Positions 18,242-26,562 are shown, counted from the stretch's first letter. The stretch: DNA of 64,000 nt from Coprobacillaceae bacterium UN01-12pH3A (GCA_027676805.1 JAQENU010000001.1:361499-425498), one strand, 5' to 3'. Notes: generated by a model not told the origin, from the sequence alone. A program made the numbers and translations.

Positions 18242-19309
18242 ATGAATAAAATTAAAAACATCAACAAAAATTATATAATTGCAGCTGTACTGTCCAATCA
18301 TTTTTTCATAACCAAGTACCTGCTTTATAACCTATATACCCATGGAACGATTTATAGTTTCATGTATCTTTTTATCATATGCTTAATTATTGCCGGGTTA
18401 AGCCCGATTCTTTATCACTATACTAAAAAGAACTTTTTAAATAAGCGATCCCCCATCGTTGCCTGGATTCTAAGTATCTATTTGCTTATTTCAAGTATCC
18501 TGTCATTAATCACTTTAGGAAACTTCGTTAGTATTCACTGGCTTAATGCAACCAATCAAACCTTGATTATCGGATCGATCTTACTTCTAATCCTGTTCAT
18601 TGCTTTTGTCGATGATAAAGCCGTTTATAAAACGCTGGCACTGCTATTTTTAGTATTACTCGCTATTCTTTTAATCTATGGAATTTCTAAATATCAATTC
18701 TTATCAATCGAGCATATCACAACTTACATTTCCCTATCTAAGATGAATTTTGATGTCATTATTTATTCTGTCTTTATTATTTTAGAGACCTTCTTTATCT
18801 TCTTTATTCCCAATGTCGAAGAAGCCCCTCTTACAAAAAAGAATTATTTTACCTATATCGGCTTCATGATTTTCGTCATTTTATTTGAAGGAATCATAGA
18901 GTTAAACGAATTTAATGGAATTATTCAATATGTAACCTATCCTTTCTTTGAAAGCTTCAATATTATTTACTTCGGTCAATATATCGGTTATCTTAATTTT
19001 CCCGTACTCTTCATCTATGTGATCGGATGTTTTAGTAAAATCGCACTGAATCTTAAAGTGCTGCAAAAAAACTTAGGTAAAAGCAAATGGAACGGTATTT
19101 TTATTGCCTTATGCTTTATCATTCCGGTTGCATTACTTAAAAACGCTAATGATTATGCCAACATTCGTTTATTCTTTGTTATTCCAGCTCTCATCGCTTT
19201 ATTTTTAGCTTTATTGCTTTACAATCTTAAAGGAGGTTTATCGAATGGAAGAAATACAAATTCTGCAAGACCATTACCAAAAAAGCGCCGACGTCAAGTT
19301 CAAGGTTAA
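18242..19309 (+). CDS. Germination receptor permease-like subunit, GerAB family
   Basis: A 355-aa integral membrane protein with about ten hydrophobic segments and a basic C-terminal tail (PKKRRRQ). The order of segments, size and its place before GerA- and GerC-type genes identify it as the GerAB (spore permease) subunit, which resembles amino-acid transporters and binds the germinant in the spore inner membrane. Sequence motifs of the family are weak, so the context carries much of the call. It overlaps the next gene by 65 bases. SD AAAGGTG precedes the ATG. No forespore promoter (sigma-G) was clearly recognised in the 166-base upstream gap. Confidence 0.75.
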   Translation: MNKIKNINKNYIIAAVLSNHFFITKYLLYNLYTHGTIYSFMYLFIICLIIAGLSPILYHYTKKNFLNKRSPIVAWILSIYLLISSILSLITLGNFVSIHWLNATNQTLIIGSILLLILFIAFVDDKAVYKTLALLFLVLLAILLIYGISKYQFLSIEHITTYISLSKMNFDVIIYSVFIILETFFIFFIPNVEEAPLTKKNYFTYIGFMIFVILFEGIIELNEFNGIIQYVTYPFFESFNIIYFGQYIGYLNFPVLFIYVIGCFSKIALNLKVLQKNLGKSKWNGIFIALCFIIPVALLKNANDYANIRLFFVIPALIALFLALLLYNLKGGLSNGRNTNSARPLPKKRRRQVQG

Positions 19310-20612
19310 TAAGAACTATGCATTAATCTACTGTGAGGGATTAAGCAATGTCAAAGAAGTCGAGGAAGAATTGCTGCGCCGTATTAATCGTCATATCAAA
19401 TTTAATCCTACCCATCTGACTTCTTCGCTGCTCACCATTGAAGAAATCAAAGATACCTCTTTTGAAAAACTGGATGACCTTGTCTACAGCGGAATGTGTC
19501 TGCTTTATTATCATCGTCAATACTACAGTATTAATGTCATTAATGTACCAAAACGTACACCGGATCAATCCATCATTGATATTACCATTACCGGACCGCG
19601 TGACAGTTTAATTGAAAATTTGGAAACAAATGTTGCCCTGATCCGTAAACGTTTAAAAAGCTCCGATTTACACTATGAAAAGTATACGTTAGGTCAACAT
19701 TCCAAGACTCAGGTCGGACTCTTATACGTTGAAGATAAATGTGATCAAAAAGTGATCGATCAAATAACTCAGCAATTAGAAAATATTAAGAACGAAGATA
19801 TTGTCAGTACCGGTCAATTCCGCAATCTGATGTTTAGTAAAAAGAAAAAAATGCTGTTTCCAAGAATGACCAATACTACTCGTCCTGATTATTGTGTTTA
19901 CAGCTTGCTGGCAGGTAAATTCATCTTGATCTTAGACAACTTCAACAGTGCCAATATCGGACCTGCGACTTTACCTTTATTTATTGATTTCTCAGATGAT
20001 GTTAATAACCATTATCTGACAACGTTTATTACTCGCTTTCTTTACATAGCCAGCGCATTTATCGCTATTTATTTAATGCCGTTTATTTTAGCCATCTATT
20101 CCTATCATCCCCAAGAAATTCCATTTCTTTGGCTGTCCAATCTGCTCAGCATTCAAAAAGGACTGATTATGCCTGTTTATCTGGAAATTATTTTTGCGAC
20201 CTTCCTATTTGAGTTATTCCGTGTAGCCGGAACTCGGTTTCCCGCCGGAATCTCTACAACACTCCTCGTTATCGGAAGTGTACTCTTAGGTCAGAACATT
20301 ACTTCCAGTGGATTTATCGGCTATGATATTATGTTTCTTTCTGCTCTCTCCATTATTTGCAATTACTCTATTTCCAACAGTATCTCGTTTAACAGTGTGA
20401 TTACGCTGTTTAAGGGTTTTGCCTTCTGCTGCTCCTTATTTCTAGGATTGTATGGCTTTATGATTGCTTTTATAACGATTACCATTTATATTTGTCAGCT
20501 TAAATCGTTTGGCAAAGACATGTTGGATGGCGAGATTGCTATCAGCTTAAAAGCCTTTACGAATTTATTTAAATCTGCAAACTTTGATAAAAAGGTGGAG
20601 AAAACAAGATGA
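19245..20612 (+). CDS. Germination receptor subunit, GerAA family
   Basis: A 455-aa protein with the GerA architecture: a soluble N-terminal domain of about 250 residues, the signature YCVYSLLAGKFILILDN, then about five membrane segments including FRVAGTRFPAGISTTLLVIGS-type sequence. GerA proteins assemble with GerAB and GerAC into the nutrient receptor of the spore inner membrane. The ATG has GGAGG eight bases upstream, within the end of the permease gene. The protein is a little shorter than the roughly 480-aa Bacillus form. It overlaps the following gene by 4 bases (ATGA). Confidence 0.9.
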   Translation: MEEIQILQDHYQKSADVKFKVNKNYALIYCEGLSNVKEVEEELLRRINRHIKFNPTHLTSSLLTIEEIKDTSFEKLDDLVYSGMCLLYYHRQYYSINVINVPKRTPDQSIIDITITGPRDSLIENLETNVALIRKRLKSSDLHYEKYTLGQHSKTQVGLLYVEDKCDQKVIDQITQQLENIKNEDIVSTGQFRNLMFSKKKKMLFPRMTNTTRPDYCVYSLLAGKFILILDNFNSANIGPATLPLFIDFSDDVNNHYLTTFITRFLYIASAFIAIYLMPFILAIYSYHPQEIPFLWLSNLLSIQKGLIMPVYLEIIFATFLFELFRVAGTRFPAGISTTLLVIGSVLLGQNITSSGFIGYDIMFLSALSIICNYSISNSISFNSVITLFKGFAFCCSLFLGLYGFMIAFITITIYICQLKSFGKDMLDGEIAISLKAFTNLFKSANFDKKVEKTR

Positions 20613-21685
20613 AAAAAATACTCTGCTGCTTTATATTAACTTTTAGTTTATGCGGCTGTGCTGCCGATATGAAAGATATGTACAATTTAGCTTTCCCCAC
20701 ATCAATGGCATTAGATTTTAAAGACGAGCAGTTTGAAGTGACACTGCAGATCATTAATTCTAATTCACTTTCTAAACCTGAGTTAGAATCTTCCATTAAT
20801 AAAGGTGAAATCTTAATCACCTCTGCTCAAGGAATGTCGATTAGTGACGCTATTCAAAAGCTGGAAAATAAGCTGCGTATGGAAATCGTTTTAACAAACA
20901 TTAACACCGTCTTTCTAACAGAAAAGATGACTGCTAAAGAACCGTTTGATGCTTTTTTGAATTATTTATTGATTAATCCGGAACTGCGTTTAACGACCAG
21001 TATGTTTATTAATGACGGTGATATAAAAGACATCTTTGAGGTTAAGCACAATATTACCAGCTCCCCGTATTTTTCTTTAGTAGCCTATACCTCTCAAGAC
21101 CGTATGAGTTCGTTAGAGCTTCCCGATAAAGCCTTATCAATTTTAAAAAATTACTACAATAATACGGAAGTTTCTATCATTCCCAATATGGATACCGATA
21201 AAGAGTCTACCTTATTAAGCGATGGGGAAAGCGGTGAACAATTACGTTATGATATCAAGCGGCTGACTTTACTAGATTGTCAGACATTTACAACATTTAA
21301 TGTTGAAGATGTTCAGGGTTTGGAATACCTAACCAATAAAGAAAGTAAAAATGCGGTGGAATTGATCAAACAAGAAGACAGTACCATTAACTTTTTAATT
21401 GAAGGAATTAAAAAGTCAACGTTCTATAAGGATGACATGTTTCATGTGCGTTTGGATACCATTATTTCTATTGGCGCCAGTGAACTCGACATGGATGAAC
21501 AGGAGATCGTCAGCCTAATTACTCAGCATATCGAGACATCGGTAAAGGAAACTTACGCAACCTTACTTGATCATGGGATTGATTACCTGCGTCTGCAAAA
21601 TCTTAATAAAGATCCTTTAACAATCGACAAGATATCTTTTGAAGTCAATGTCTCATTACAGACAAAAACAAATTATTTGAAATAA
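20609..21685 (+). CDS. Germination receptor lipoprotein, GerAC family
   Basis: A 358-aa Ger(x)C-type protein. The signal peptide ends in a lipobox, SLCGC (Cys17-18 region), so it is lipid-anchored on the outer face of the spore inner membrane. A middle SAQGMSISDAIQKLENKL and NINTVFLTEKM resemble the family's first domain (AKGKTLFEAI.. and HLKVIVIGE in Bacillus). The C-terminal part runs to YLRLQNLNKDPL. It is the third cistron of the unit and ends at a strong terminator. The call rests on domain layout plus the two preceding genes. Confidence 0.82.
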   Translation: MKKILCCFILTFSLCGCAADMKDMYNLAFPTSMALDFKDEQFEVTLQIINSNSLSKPELESSINKGEILITSAQGMSISDAIQKLENKLRMEIVLTNINTVFLTEKMTAKEPFDAFLNYLLINPELRLTTSMFINDGDIKDIFEVKHNITSSPYFSLVAYTSQDRMSSLELPDKALSILKNYYNNTEVSIIPNMDTDKESTLLSDGESGEQLRYDIKRLTLLDCQTFTTFNVEDVQGLEYLTNKESKNAVELIKQEDSTINFLIEGIKKSTFYKDDMFHVRLDTIISIGASELDMDEQEIVSLITQHIETSVKETYATLLDHGIDYLRLQNLNKDPLTIDKISFEVNVSLQTKTNYLK

Positions 21686-21689
21686 AACG

Positions 21690-21722
21690 AGGACTGCCAA
21701 TGAAACACAGGCAGTCCTTTTA
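21690..21722 (+). terminator. Intrinsic terminator of the germination operon
   Basis: Stem AGGACTGCC/GGCAGTCCT (9 bp perfect, 11-base loop) with a short T tract, 5 bases after the stop. Confidence 0.75.
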
Positions 21723-21727
21723 CGTAT

Positions 21728-21759
21728 GAAAAATGCAGACGAATGTTTATGTCTGCATT
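21728..21759 (-). terminator. Intrinsic terminator of the rubrerythrin gene
   Basis: Stem AATGCAGAC/GTCTGCATT (9 bp perfect, 10-base loop), followed on the minus strand by five U. Confidence 0.65.
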
Positions 21760-21775
21760 GATATAGCGGCATCTC

Positions 21776-22369
21776 TTATTTTGTATAAGGTGCTAATTCG
21801 ATTCTGATAAAATATCCTTGATCGTGATCACATACTGGGCAGCGTTCTGGAACAGCAGTTCCCTCATAAATGAAGCCGCAGTTTAAGCACATCCACTGAC
21901 ATGTCACGTTAGATACATATAACTGATTATTTTCTAATAAGGCCGCAATTTCCTGAAAGCGATCTCCATGTGTTTTTTCGATGTCAGCAATATTTTTAAA
22001 GTCCTGAGCAACTTTTAAGAATCCTTCTTGTTTTGCAATCTCGGAAAAGTTTTGATAGACATCCTGATATTCTTCATACTCGTTGTGATGGGCACTCTTT
22101 AAAAGTGAAATAACATCTTCAGAAATATCAATAGGATATCCCCCGTCAATAAAAATTGTTTCACCAGCTAGCTGCTGTAAATGGTTATAAAAAATTTCAG
22201 CATGTTCTTTTTCTTGATTGGCAGTAAATAAGAAAACATCCGCAATCATATGTTGTTTTTGCTTCACTGCCATTCCGGCAGCAAATGTGTAGCGATTTCT
22301 TGCCTGTGATTCACCGGCAAATGCACGCATTAAATTATCTTTTGTTTGACTTGTTTTAAAATCGACCAT
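21776..22369 (-). CDS. rbr: Rubrerythrin
   Basis: Peroxide-detoxifying non-haem diiron protein of the cytoplasm, typical of anaerobes. The ferritin-like domain supplies E20 (AGESQARNRY), ExxH at 53-56 (EKEH) and a second pair in the later helices. The C-terminal rubredoxin domain has Cys at 161, 164, 177 and 180 (CLNCGF and CPVCD). Length is 197 aa, as expected. The ATG at 22369 has AGGAG seven bases upstream; upstream in-frame ATGs lack an SD. The gene is monocistronic. An inverted repeat lies between its putative promoter and SD. Confidence 0.95.
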   Translation of the reverse strand: MVDFKTSQTKDNLMRAFAGESQARNRYTFAAGMAVKQKQHMIADVFLFTANQEKEHAEIFYNHLQQLAGETIFIDGGYPIDISEDVISLLKSAHHNEYEEYQDVYQNFSEIAKQEGFLKVAQDFKNIADIEKTHGDRFQEIAALLENNQLYVSNVTCQWMCLNCGFIYEGTAVPERCPVCDHDQGYFIRIELAPYTK

Positions 22370-22385
22370 AATCATTCTCCTTTGC

Positions 22386-22398
22386 TCATATATTATGA
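22386..22398. promoter_or_regulatory. Small inverted repeat in the rubrerythrin leader
   Basis: TCATA-TAT-TATGA lies 17 bases before the start codon. It could be an operator for an oxidative-stress regulator, but it does not match the PerR consensus and may be chance in AT-rich DNA. Confidence 0.2.
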
Positions 22399-22455
22399 AC
22401 AAGATAGCAAAAATTATTCTCTGTCCCCTTAAATTAGATGATTTCTCTCTTCAAA

Positions 22456-22481
22456 TAAAAACCAGGATCATTAAGATCCTG
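22456..22481 (-). terminator. Intrinsic terminator after acpS
   Basis: Stem CAGGATC/GATCCTG (7 bp, 5-base loop), followed on the minus strand by G and five U. It starts right after the acpS stop. Confidence 0.7.
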
Positions 22482-22482
22482 A

Positions 22483-22806
22483 TCATCCTATCACAACAAA
22501 TGCAACAGCATATTCTTTTTCATGAGAAATCGATATTTTAGCGTTGGGTGCATTGAGATATGGCTTCCCTAAATCATCATTTAAAACTTCGATCTGCTGA
22601 AAACTGATGGGACCAATGCCGGTTCCCAAGGCTTTTGAATAGGCTTCCTTCGCAGCAAACCGTCCGCCTAAAAACTCTAGCTTTTGCTGATCTGTCTTTT
22701 TTTGATTAAACAGCTCTCTTTCACCCGGTGTTAAAATACGTTCAATAAAATGGCGGTTATAAATATTTAATCGTTTTAAATCAACGATATCTACTCCGAT
22801 CTCCAT
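22483..22806 (-). CDS. acpS: Holo-[acyl-carrier-protein] synthase
   Basis: Transfers 4'-phosphopantetheine from CoA to a Ser of acyl carrier protein. At 107 aa it has the normal AcpS size. The Mg-binding motif GVDIVDLKRL is at 4-13 (D5 and D8 region), and FLGGRFAAKEAYSKALGTG gives the second conserved block with the catalytic Glu, followed by ISISHEKEYAVA. The ATG overlaps the stop of the preceding gene by 1 base (TAATG), so translation is probably coupled. It is the last gene of a unit that begins upstream at trmB. Confidence 0.95.
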   Translation of the reverse strand: MEIGVDIVDLKRLNIYNRHFIERILTPGERELFNQKKTDQQKLEFLGGRFAAKEAYSKALGTGIGPISFQQIEVLNDDLGKPYLNAPNAKISISHEKEYAVAFVVIG

Positions 22807-23471
22807 TATTCTTTCAGTTTTTTCTTTTCGTAAAGACTCATCAGTTCATCTAAAGTCATTTCATCATCGATTTCATCAATCAATGTTTTTTCTTCTCCCT
22901 GAACAGCAGAAAAATCTAATTGAAATTCTCCTGTTCTTGCTTCAATGATCTTTAACTGATTTTCTTCTTCTTTGATAATATTAGCTAAATTACGTAAGTT
23001 CTCAGTGACTGAATCCGGTTTTTTATTTTCTGTTTTTTCTTTGCTTTTTTTAACGATTATTTTTTCTGTCGACAACTCTTCATCGACTTCTACCTGTTCT
23101 TCTTGAGCCCCGTAAAAAGGTGAAATCACCGGCACTAACTGTTCTTTAAAGTTAGTTGTACGTTTCTTCTTTATCTTCTTAACCGCCGGACGATAACCAG
23201 ATTCTGCTTCTTCTTTCTTTCCTGTCATCGGCGAAATAATTTCCGACATACTATAAAACGGAGTCACCGCTGTATCAATCTTCGGCTTTTTAATTTGAAC
23301 TTTCTCAACCGGTTTTGTTTTTTTAGCTTCTGCTTTCACTTCTTCTTGTTCCTCATTATAAATTAATGGAGAACTGAATTTTTCCTTACGGCGCTGTTCG
23401 ATGACCGGGTCAATACGTTCTTCGATTGCTTCTTCTTTTTTGAATTTTTTCATCAAATCTTTTAACGCCAT
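22806..23471 (-). CDS. Hypothetical charged protein with repeated Ser/Thr-Pro-aromatic motifs
   Basis: I do not recognise this 221-aa protein. It is Lys/Glu-rich and probably largely disordered, with no signal or membrane segment. Three to four similar short motifs punctuate it: FSSPLIYNEEQEE (32-44), TPFYSMSEIISPMTGKKE (70-87) and VPVISPFYGAQEE (113-125). The C-terminal part (155-217) is predicted helical, ending in DEMTLDELMSLYEKKK. Spaced short motifs in a disordered chain suggest binding to a repeated or polymeric partner; this is inference. It sits between ytpR and acpS, 1 base after the former and overlapping the latter by 1 base. SD GGAGG is good. Confidence 0.8.
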   Translation of the reverse strand: MALKDLMKKFKKEEAIEERIDPVIEQRRKEKFSSPLIYNEEQEEVKAEAKKTKPVEKVQIKKPKIDTAVTPFYSMSEIISPMTGKKEEAESGYRPAVKKIKKKRTTNFKEQLVPVISPFYGAQEEQVEVDEELSTEKIIVKKSKEKTENKKPDSVTENLRNLANIIKEEENQLKIIEARTGEFQLDFSAVQGEEKTLIDEIDDEMTLDELMSLYEKKKLKE

Positions 23472-23472
23472 T

Positions 23473-24090
23473 CTATTTTCCTCCCATATATTGTTTTAAA
23501 AAGGATTCTCCTACCTGATAATGGTCATCCAATACCATGATTCCTCTTACTTGCGGAGCATTGGGCAATAATAATTCCCTAGCTGAACACAGCATTCCAT
23601 TCGACTTTACTTTACGCAAAGCAGAAGGTACGATCAGCAAACCGCTGGGCATCATTGTTCCCGGTGTTGCTACCACTACTTTTTGATGAAAGGCAACATT
23701 AGGTGCACCGCATACAATCTGTGTGGTCTCTTTTCCCAAATCCACCTGACAGATATGTAAATGATCCGAATCAGGGTGTTCTTCAATCGCAACAACTTGT
23801 CCTACGATCAAACGCTCCTGATCATCTTTTTCTACTTGAATTTCTTTAGCGGGATCGATCAGCTGATTGATTTTACTGATGATTTCATCTGTGATTTCAA
23901 CCTGTCCGTCTTTTAAGCCTGTCATATACTTTGAAGCCTCAAAGACATTCAGCCCAATGATCTGTCCTTTTTGATCATAAAGATAACAAATATCATCGAT
24001 ACGTTCAGCGTGATCCGTCTGTCCGTTTTGAAAACGGCAAAGCAGGATATCTCCTACCTCTGCTTTATTGTAAAATGCATGTAATATCAT
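23473..24090 (-). CDS. ytpR: YtpR-family tRNA-binding-domain protein
   Basis: A 205-aa protein whose C-terminal half is an EMAP-II/PheT-like tRNA-binding OB fold: VGQVVAIEEHPDSDHLHICQVDLG, QIVCGAPNV, PSGLLIVPSALRKVKSNGMLCSARELLLP. The N-terminal DUF4479-like domain occupies about residues 1-90. Family members resemble the N-terminus of phenylalanyl-tRNA synthetase beta but lack a catalytic domain; their role is unknown. The ATG at 24090 is used because the upstream GTG belongs to the SD TAGGTG. It lies 8 bases after the thioredoxin gene, a pairing also seen in other Bacillota. Confidence 0.9.
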   Translation of the reverse strand: MILHAFYNKAEVGDILLCRFQNGQTDHAERIDDICYLYDQKGQIIGLNVFEASKYMTGLKDGQVEITDEIISKINQLIDPAKEIQVEKDDQERLIVGQVVAIEEHPDSDHLHICQVDLGKETTQIVCGAPNVAFHQKVVVATPGTMMPSGLLIVPSALRKVKSNGMLCSARELLLPNAPQVRGIMVLDDHYQVGESFLKQYMGGK

Positions 24091-24098
24091 CGTCACAC

Positions 24099-24419
24099 CT
24101 ACTTTACTGAATCAATAAAATTCTGAATTTCCTGTTTTGTTTTTCTTAATTTACTTACAAAACGTCCTGTCTCTACACCCTTGTCATAAGCAACAAATGA
24201 TGGGATTCCCATAATATCCAAATCTTTGCATAAATCAATGAATTGATCACGATCTATTTTATAAAATTTAAATTCAGGATTATCTAATACAATCTGTCCG
24301 ATAAACGGTTTTACGAAAACACAATCCGGACACCAACCAGCTGTAAACATAAAAATACTTTTTTCCTGTGTCGCTTTTTCAAAATCTTCTAAGCTTAAAA
24401 TATCCATTAAATTTTCCAT
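24099..24419 (-). CDS. Thioredoxin-family protein with CPDC motif
   Basis: A 106-aa cytoplasmic thioredoxin-fold protein. The active site is TAGWCPDCVFVKPF, with CxxC near 31-34, and the cis-Pro is in MGIPSFVAY. The CPDC sequence matches YtpP-like thioredoxins rather than the classic CGPC of TrxA, so it may have a specialised partner. The ATG at 24419 has GGAG a few bases upstream; a longer frame from 24467 would run into trmB. It is flanked by trmB (10-base gap) and ytpR in one unit. Confidence 0.88.
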   Translation of the reverse strand: MENLMDILSLEDFEKATQEKSIFMFTAGWCPDCVFVKPFIGQIVLDNPEFKFYKIDRDQFIDLCKDLDIMGIPSFVAYDKGVETGRFVSKLRKTKQEIQNFIDSVK

Positions 24420-24429
24420 TGTTTTTCTC

Positions 24430-25065
24430 CTATCTAAAGTTCGCCTGTATTTTATATATCGGTCCATAAGGACTGAATTTTCTTTCGTACTCTGTCATGA
24501 TATTGTCTTCATAGCCATCGGAATGATGAAGATCTAAGCAAATATCTTTAAAATCCATCGGATATTGATTCATGGACACAATCGAGAATTCAAACAAACC
24601 TCGGTTATCCGTTTTAAATTCAATATCGCCATCCTCTTTTAATAACAGCTTATAAATATCTAAATAGCTTCTATAAGTCAAACGACGCTTGTCATGCTTT
24701 GATTTTGGCCATGGATCACTGAAATTCAAATAGATTTTTTCTATTGAATGGGCAGGAAACAAATCCGGCAGATGAGTCGCATCAAAGCACATTAACCGAA
24801 GATTGGGAATGGCTTCCTCATTGATCAGTTTTTTTAGCGCTGCCACCAGCACACTGTCGTATTTTTCAATACCGATAAAATTGATTTGGGGATTACGCTT
24901 CGCCATTTCAATAATAAAATCGCCTTTTCCCATTCCTATTTCAATACGCAGGGGTTGGTCGTTAGTAAAAATATTTTTTAAATCGAAAAGTTCATCTGTT
25001 TTAAGAACGATCTCTCGATAATTTTCTATTAGTTCTTTCGCTTTTGGATTATTTCTTAAACGCAT
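24430..25065 (-). CDS. trmB: tRNA (guanine-N7)-methyltransferase TrmB
   Basis: Makes m7G46 in the tRNA variable loop using S-adenosylmethionine. The 211-aa protein has the SAM-binding block RIEIGMGKGDFIIEMAKRNP, the acidic NFIGIEKYDSVL, and the family signature YLNFSDPWPKSKHDKRRLTY. Near the end, FSPYGPIYKI is the conserved C-terminal motif in slightly altered form. SD GAGGAGG lies six bases before the ATG. It has its own extended -10 promoter and probably leads the unit trmB-thioredoxin-ytpR-hypothetical-acpS. Confidence 0.96.
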   Translation of the reverse strand: MRLRNNPKAKELIENYREIVLKTDELFDLKNIFTNDQPLRIEIGMGKGDFIIEMAKRNPQINFIGIEKYDSVLVAALKKLINEEAIPNLRLMCFDATHLPDLFPAHSIEKIYLNFSDPWPKSKHDKRRLTYRSYLDIYKLLLKEDGDIEFKTDNRGLFEFSIVSMNQYPMDFKDICLDLHHSDGYEDNIMTEYERKFSPYGPIYKIQANFR

Positions 25066-25091
25066 GTTTTCCTCCTCATAATTCTTTTTCC

Positions 25092-25100
25092 ATTATAGCA
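25092..25100 (-). promoter_or_regulatory. Extended -10 promoter of trmB
   Basis: TGC-TATAAT on the minus strand, 27 bases before the trmB start, with no strong -35 box at the right distance. Confidence 0.5.
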
Positions 25101-25129
25101 CATATCTGCTTATAATAAATTGCAAATTC

Positions 25130-25846
25130 TTATTTTACATCGATTTTCATAAGATTTTCCAATTCATCATTTGTCAATTCGCGATATTGTCCTTCTTCTA
25201 GCTGAGGATCTAATATTAAATGCTTCATTTTTATTCTTTTTAAATAAATAACCGTTTTGCCAACGGCTTCAAACATACGTTTAACCTGATGAAACTTCCC
25301 TTCAAATATTTCGATTTCGACTTCACTTTCTTCGTCATTTGCCGACAGAATGTTCAAATTAGCCGGCAGTGCCTTGAAATCACCTAGATCAAGTCCCTGC
25401 TTAAAGGCTGCAGCATCCTGTTCATCCACTCTTGCATTGATTTTGGCATAATAGATTTTTGAGATATGCTTTTTCGGTGACAGGATATGGTGAGCCAGCT
25501 GTCCGTCATTGGTTAAAAGCAGCAGCCCTACCGTATCAATATCCAATCGTCCCACCGGAAATAATTCATATTGCTCATAGCCTTCGATCAAATCAATAAC
25601 GGTAGGATGCACCTGATCCATCGTAGCACTGATATAGCCCTGCGGCTTATTCAGCATCAAATAGACAAAACGACGATAATGAATTTCTTCATTATCGAGT
25701 AAGATTGTATCTTCTAATTCATTAACCTGATAATCATCCTTTTTGATAATATCTCCGTTAACCTGTATATGCCCTTTACGAATTAACTGTTTCATTTCTT
25801 TGCGACTTCCGACTCCGCAATGAGCCAATAATTTATCTAAACGCAT
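25130..25846 (-). CDS. rRNA pseudouridine synthase, RsuA/RluB family
   Basis: A 238-aa enzyme that isomerises uridine in rRNA. It has an N-terminal S4 RNA-binding domain (MRLDKLLAHCGVGSRKEMKQ), then the catalytic motif FPVGRLDIDTVGLLLLTNDG with the active-site Asp at its centre, and the C-terminal EGKFHQVKRMFEAVG signature. The latter suits RsuA-like (16S U516) enzymes, but RluB-type specificity cannot be excluded. It starts 5 bases after the lipoprotein stop, so those two are co-transcribed. Confidence 0.93.
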   Translation of the reverse strand: MRLDKLLAHCGVGSRKEMKQLIRKGHIQVNGDIIKKDDYQVNELEDTILLDNEEIHYRRFVYLMLNKPQGYISATMDQVHPTVIDLIEGYEQYELFPVGRLDIDTVGLLLLTNDGQLAHHILSPKKHISKIYYAKINARVDEQDAAAFKQGLDLGDFKALPANLNILSANDEESEVEIEIFEGKFHQVKRMFEAVGKTVIYLKRIKMKHLILDPQLEEGQYRELTNDELENLMKIDVK

Positions 25847-25851
25847 CTGCT

Positions 25852-26316
25852 TTAAATTCCTTTGCTTAATTTTATATATTCCTGATGAAGCTGACCCTGA
25901 GAGTCTTTAAATTCAATCAAAACACGAACTTCCACTTCTTCCTTTACAGTGATTCCCGATAAATGAATTCCCTTATACGTTAAGCTATTCGCCTCTGTAT
26001 ACGTATCTAAATTGACCGGATCATCATAAACGCCTATGCTGGGGTAATAATCTGCCTGACTGTCATCTTTACAGACAATGCGGACATTTTCCAAACGCTC
26101 CTTAACATTCCCGATAAGTAAGTCATAGCGATAATGATCCTCTACCGGATTGACTACTAAGGTCATATCGCAATACAAAGATTCGTCTTGAAATTCATTT
26201 TGATCGTTAATGGCTTCAACAAACTGGTTATAATCCGTAAGTGACACTTGGGGGACTTCTTTTTTACAACCGCTAAGCATGAAGCAGCAGAGTATTAATA
26301 TCCATATTTTCTTCAT
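25852..26316 (-). CDS. Small lipoprotein of unknown function
   Basis: A 154-aa protein with a signal peptide and lipobox MLSGCKK (Cys17), so it is lipid-anchored outside the membrane. The mature part is mixed alpha/beta with several Tyr and Asp and ends in GQLHQEYIKLSKGI. I do not recognise a domain; the beta-rich centre (YKGIHLSGITVKEEVEVRVL) suggests a compact beta sandwich. The ATG at 26316 is used; a GTG nine bases upstream is part of the SD TAGGTGG. It is followed directly by the pseudouridine synthase gene. Confidence 0.75.
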   Translation of the reverse strand: MKKIWILILCCFMLSGCKKEVPQVSLTDYNQFVEAINDQNEFQDESLYCDMTLVVNPVEDHYRYDLLIGNVKERLENVRIVCKDDSQADYYPSIGVYDDPVNLDTYTEANSLTYKGIHLSGITVKEEVEVRVLIEFKDSQGQLHQEYIKLSKGI

Positions 26317-26333
26317 TATAACCACCTATATAA

Positions 26334-26342
26334 ATTATATCA
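26334..26342 (-). promoter_or_regulatory. Extended -10 promoter of the lipoprotein gene
   Basis: TGA-TATAAT on the minus strand, placed directly after the upstream terminator's U tract. Confidence 0.5.
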
Positions 26343-26363
26343 AAAAAAAGGGCATAGCGCCCT
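26342..26363 (-). terminator. Intrinsic terminator of the cse60-DUF1540 unit
   Basis: Short GC-rich stem AGGGC/GCCCT with a 5-base loop, followed on the minus strand by eight U. Confidence 0.8.
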
Positions 26364-26368
26364 ATATT

Positions 26369-26521
26369 TTATAATTCTTTCTTTCTGAATGTCGCACATT
26401 CAGTTTGTTCACAACAATGTGCTTCCTTACAATTACAATTGTGAACTGCGATTTCTTCTGCTTCACATTTACAATCGCTATTGTAAACACATTCTTTAGC
26501 TGTACAGTTAATTCTGTTCAT
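26369..26521 (-). CDS. Small Cys-rich DUF1540 protein
   Basis: A 50-aa protein with nine Cys (6, 11, 17, 19, 29, 31, 36, 37, 42) in the DUF1540 pattern: INCTAKECVYNSDCKCEA at the start and CEQTECATF at the end. It probably binds metal, most likely zinc. Its function is unknown, though such genes are frequent in spore-forming Bacillota. The ATG at 26521 has GAGGTG six bases upstream. It follows the spore-associated gene cse60 by 34 bases that contain a stem-loop. Confidence 0.85.
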   Translation of the reverse strand: MNRINCTAKECVYNSDCKCEAEEIAVHNCNCKEAHCCEQTECATFRKKEL

Positions 26522-26538
26522 GTTGTTCACCTCCACAC

Positions 26539-26562
26539 AGATTAGTTTGGGCGTTCTAATCT
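26539..26562 (-). promoter_or_regulatory. Stem-loop between cse60 and the DUF1540 gene
   Basis: AGATTAG/CTAATCT (7 bp, 10-base loop) covers the cse60 stop codon. It has no U tract, so it looks like an mRNA processing or stability element rather than a terminator. Confidence 0.35.
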
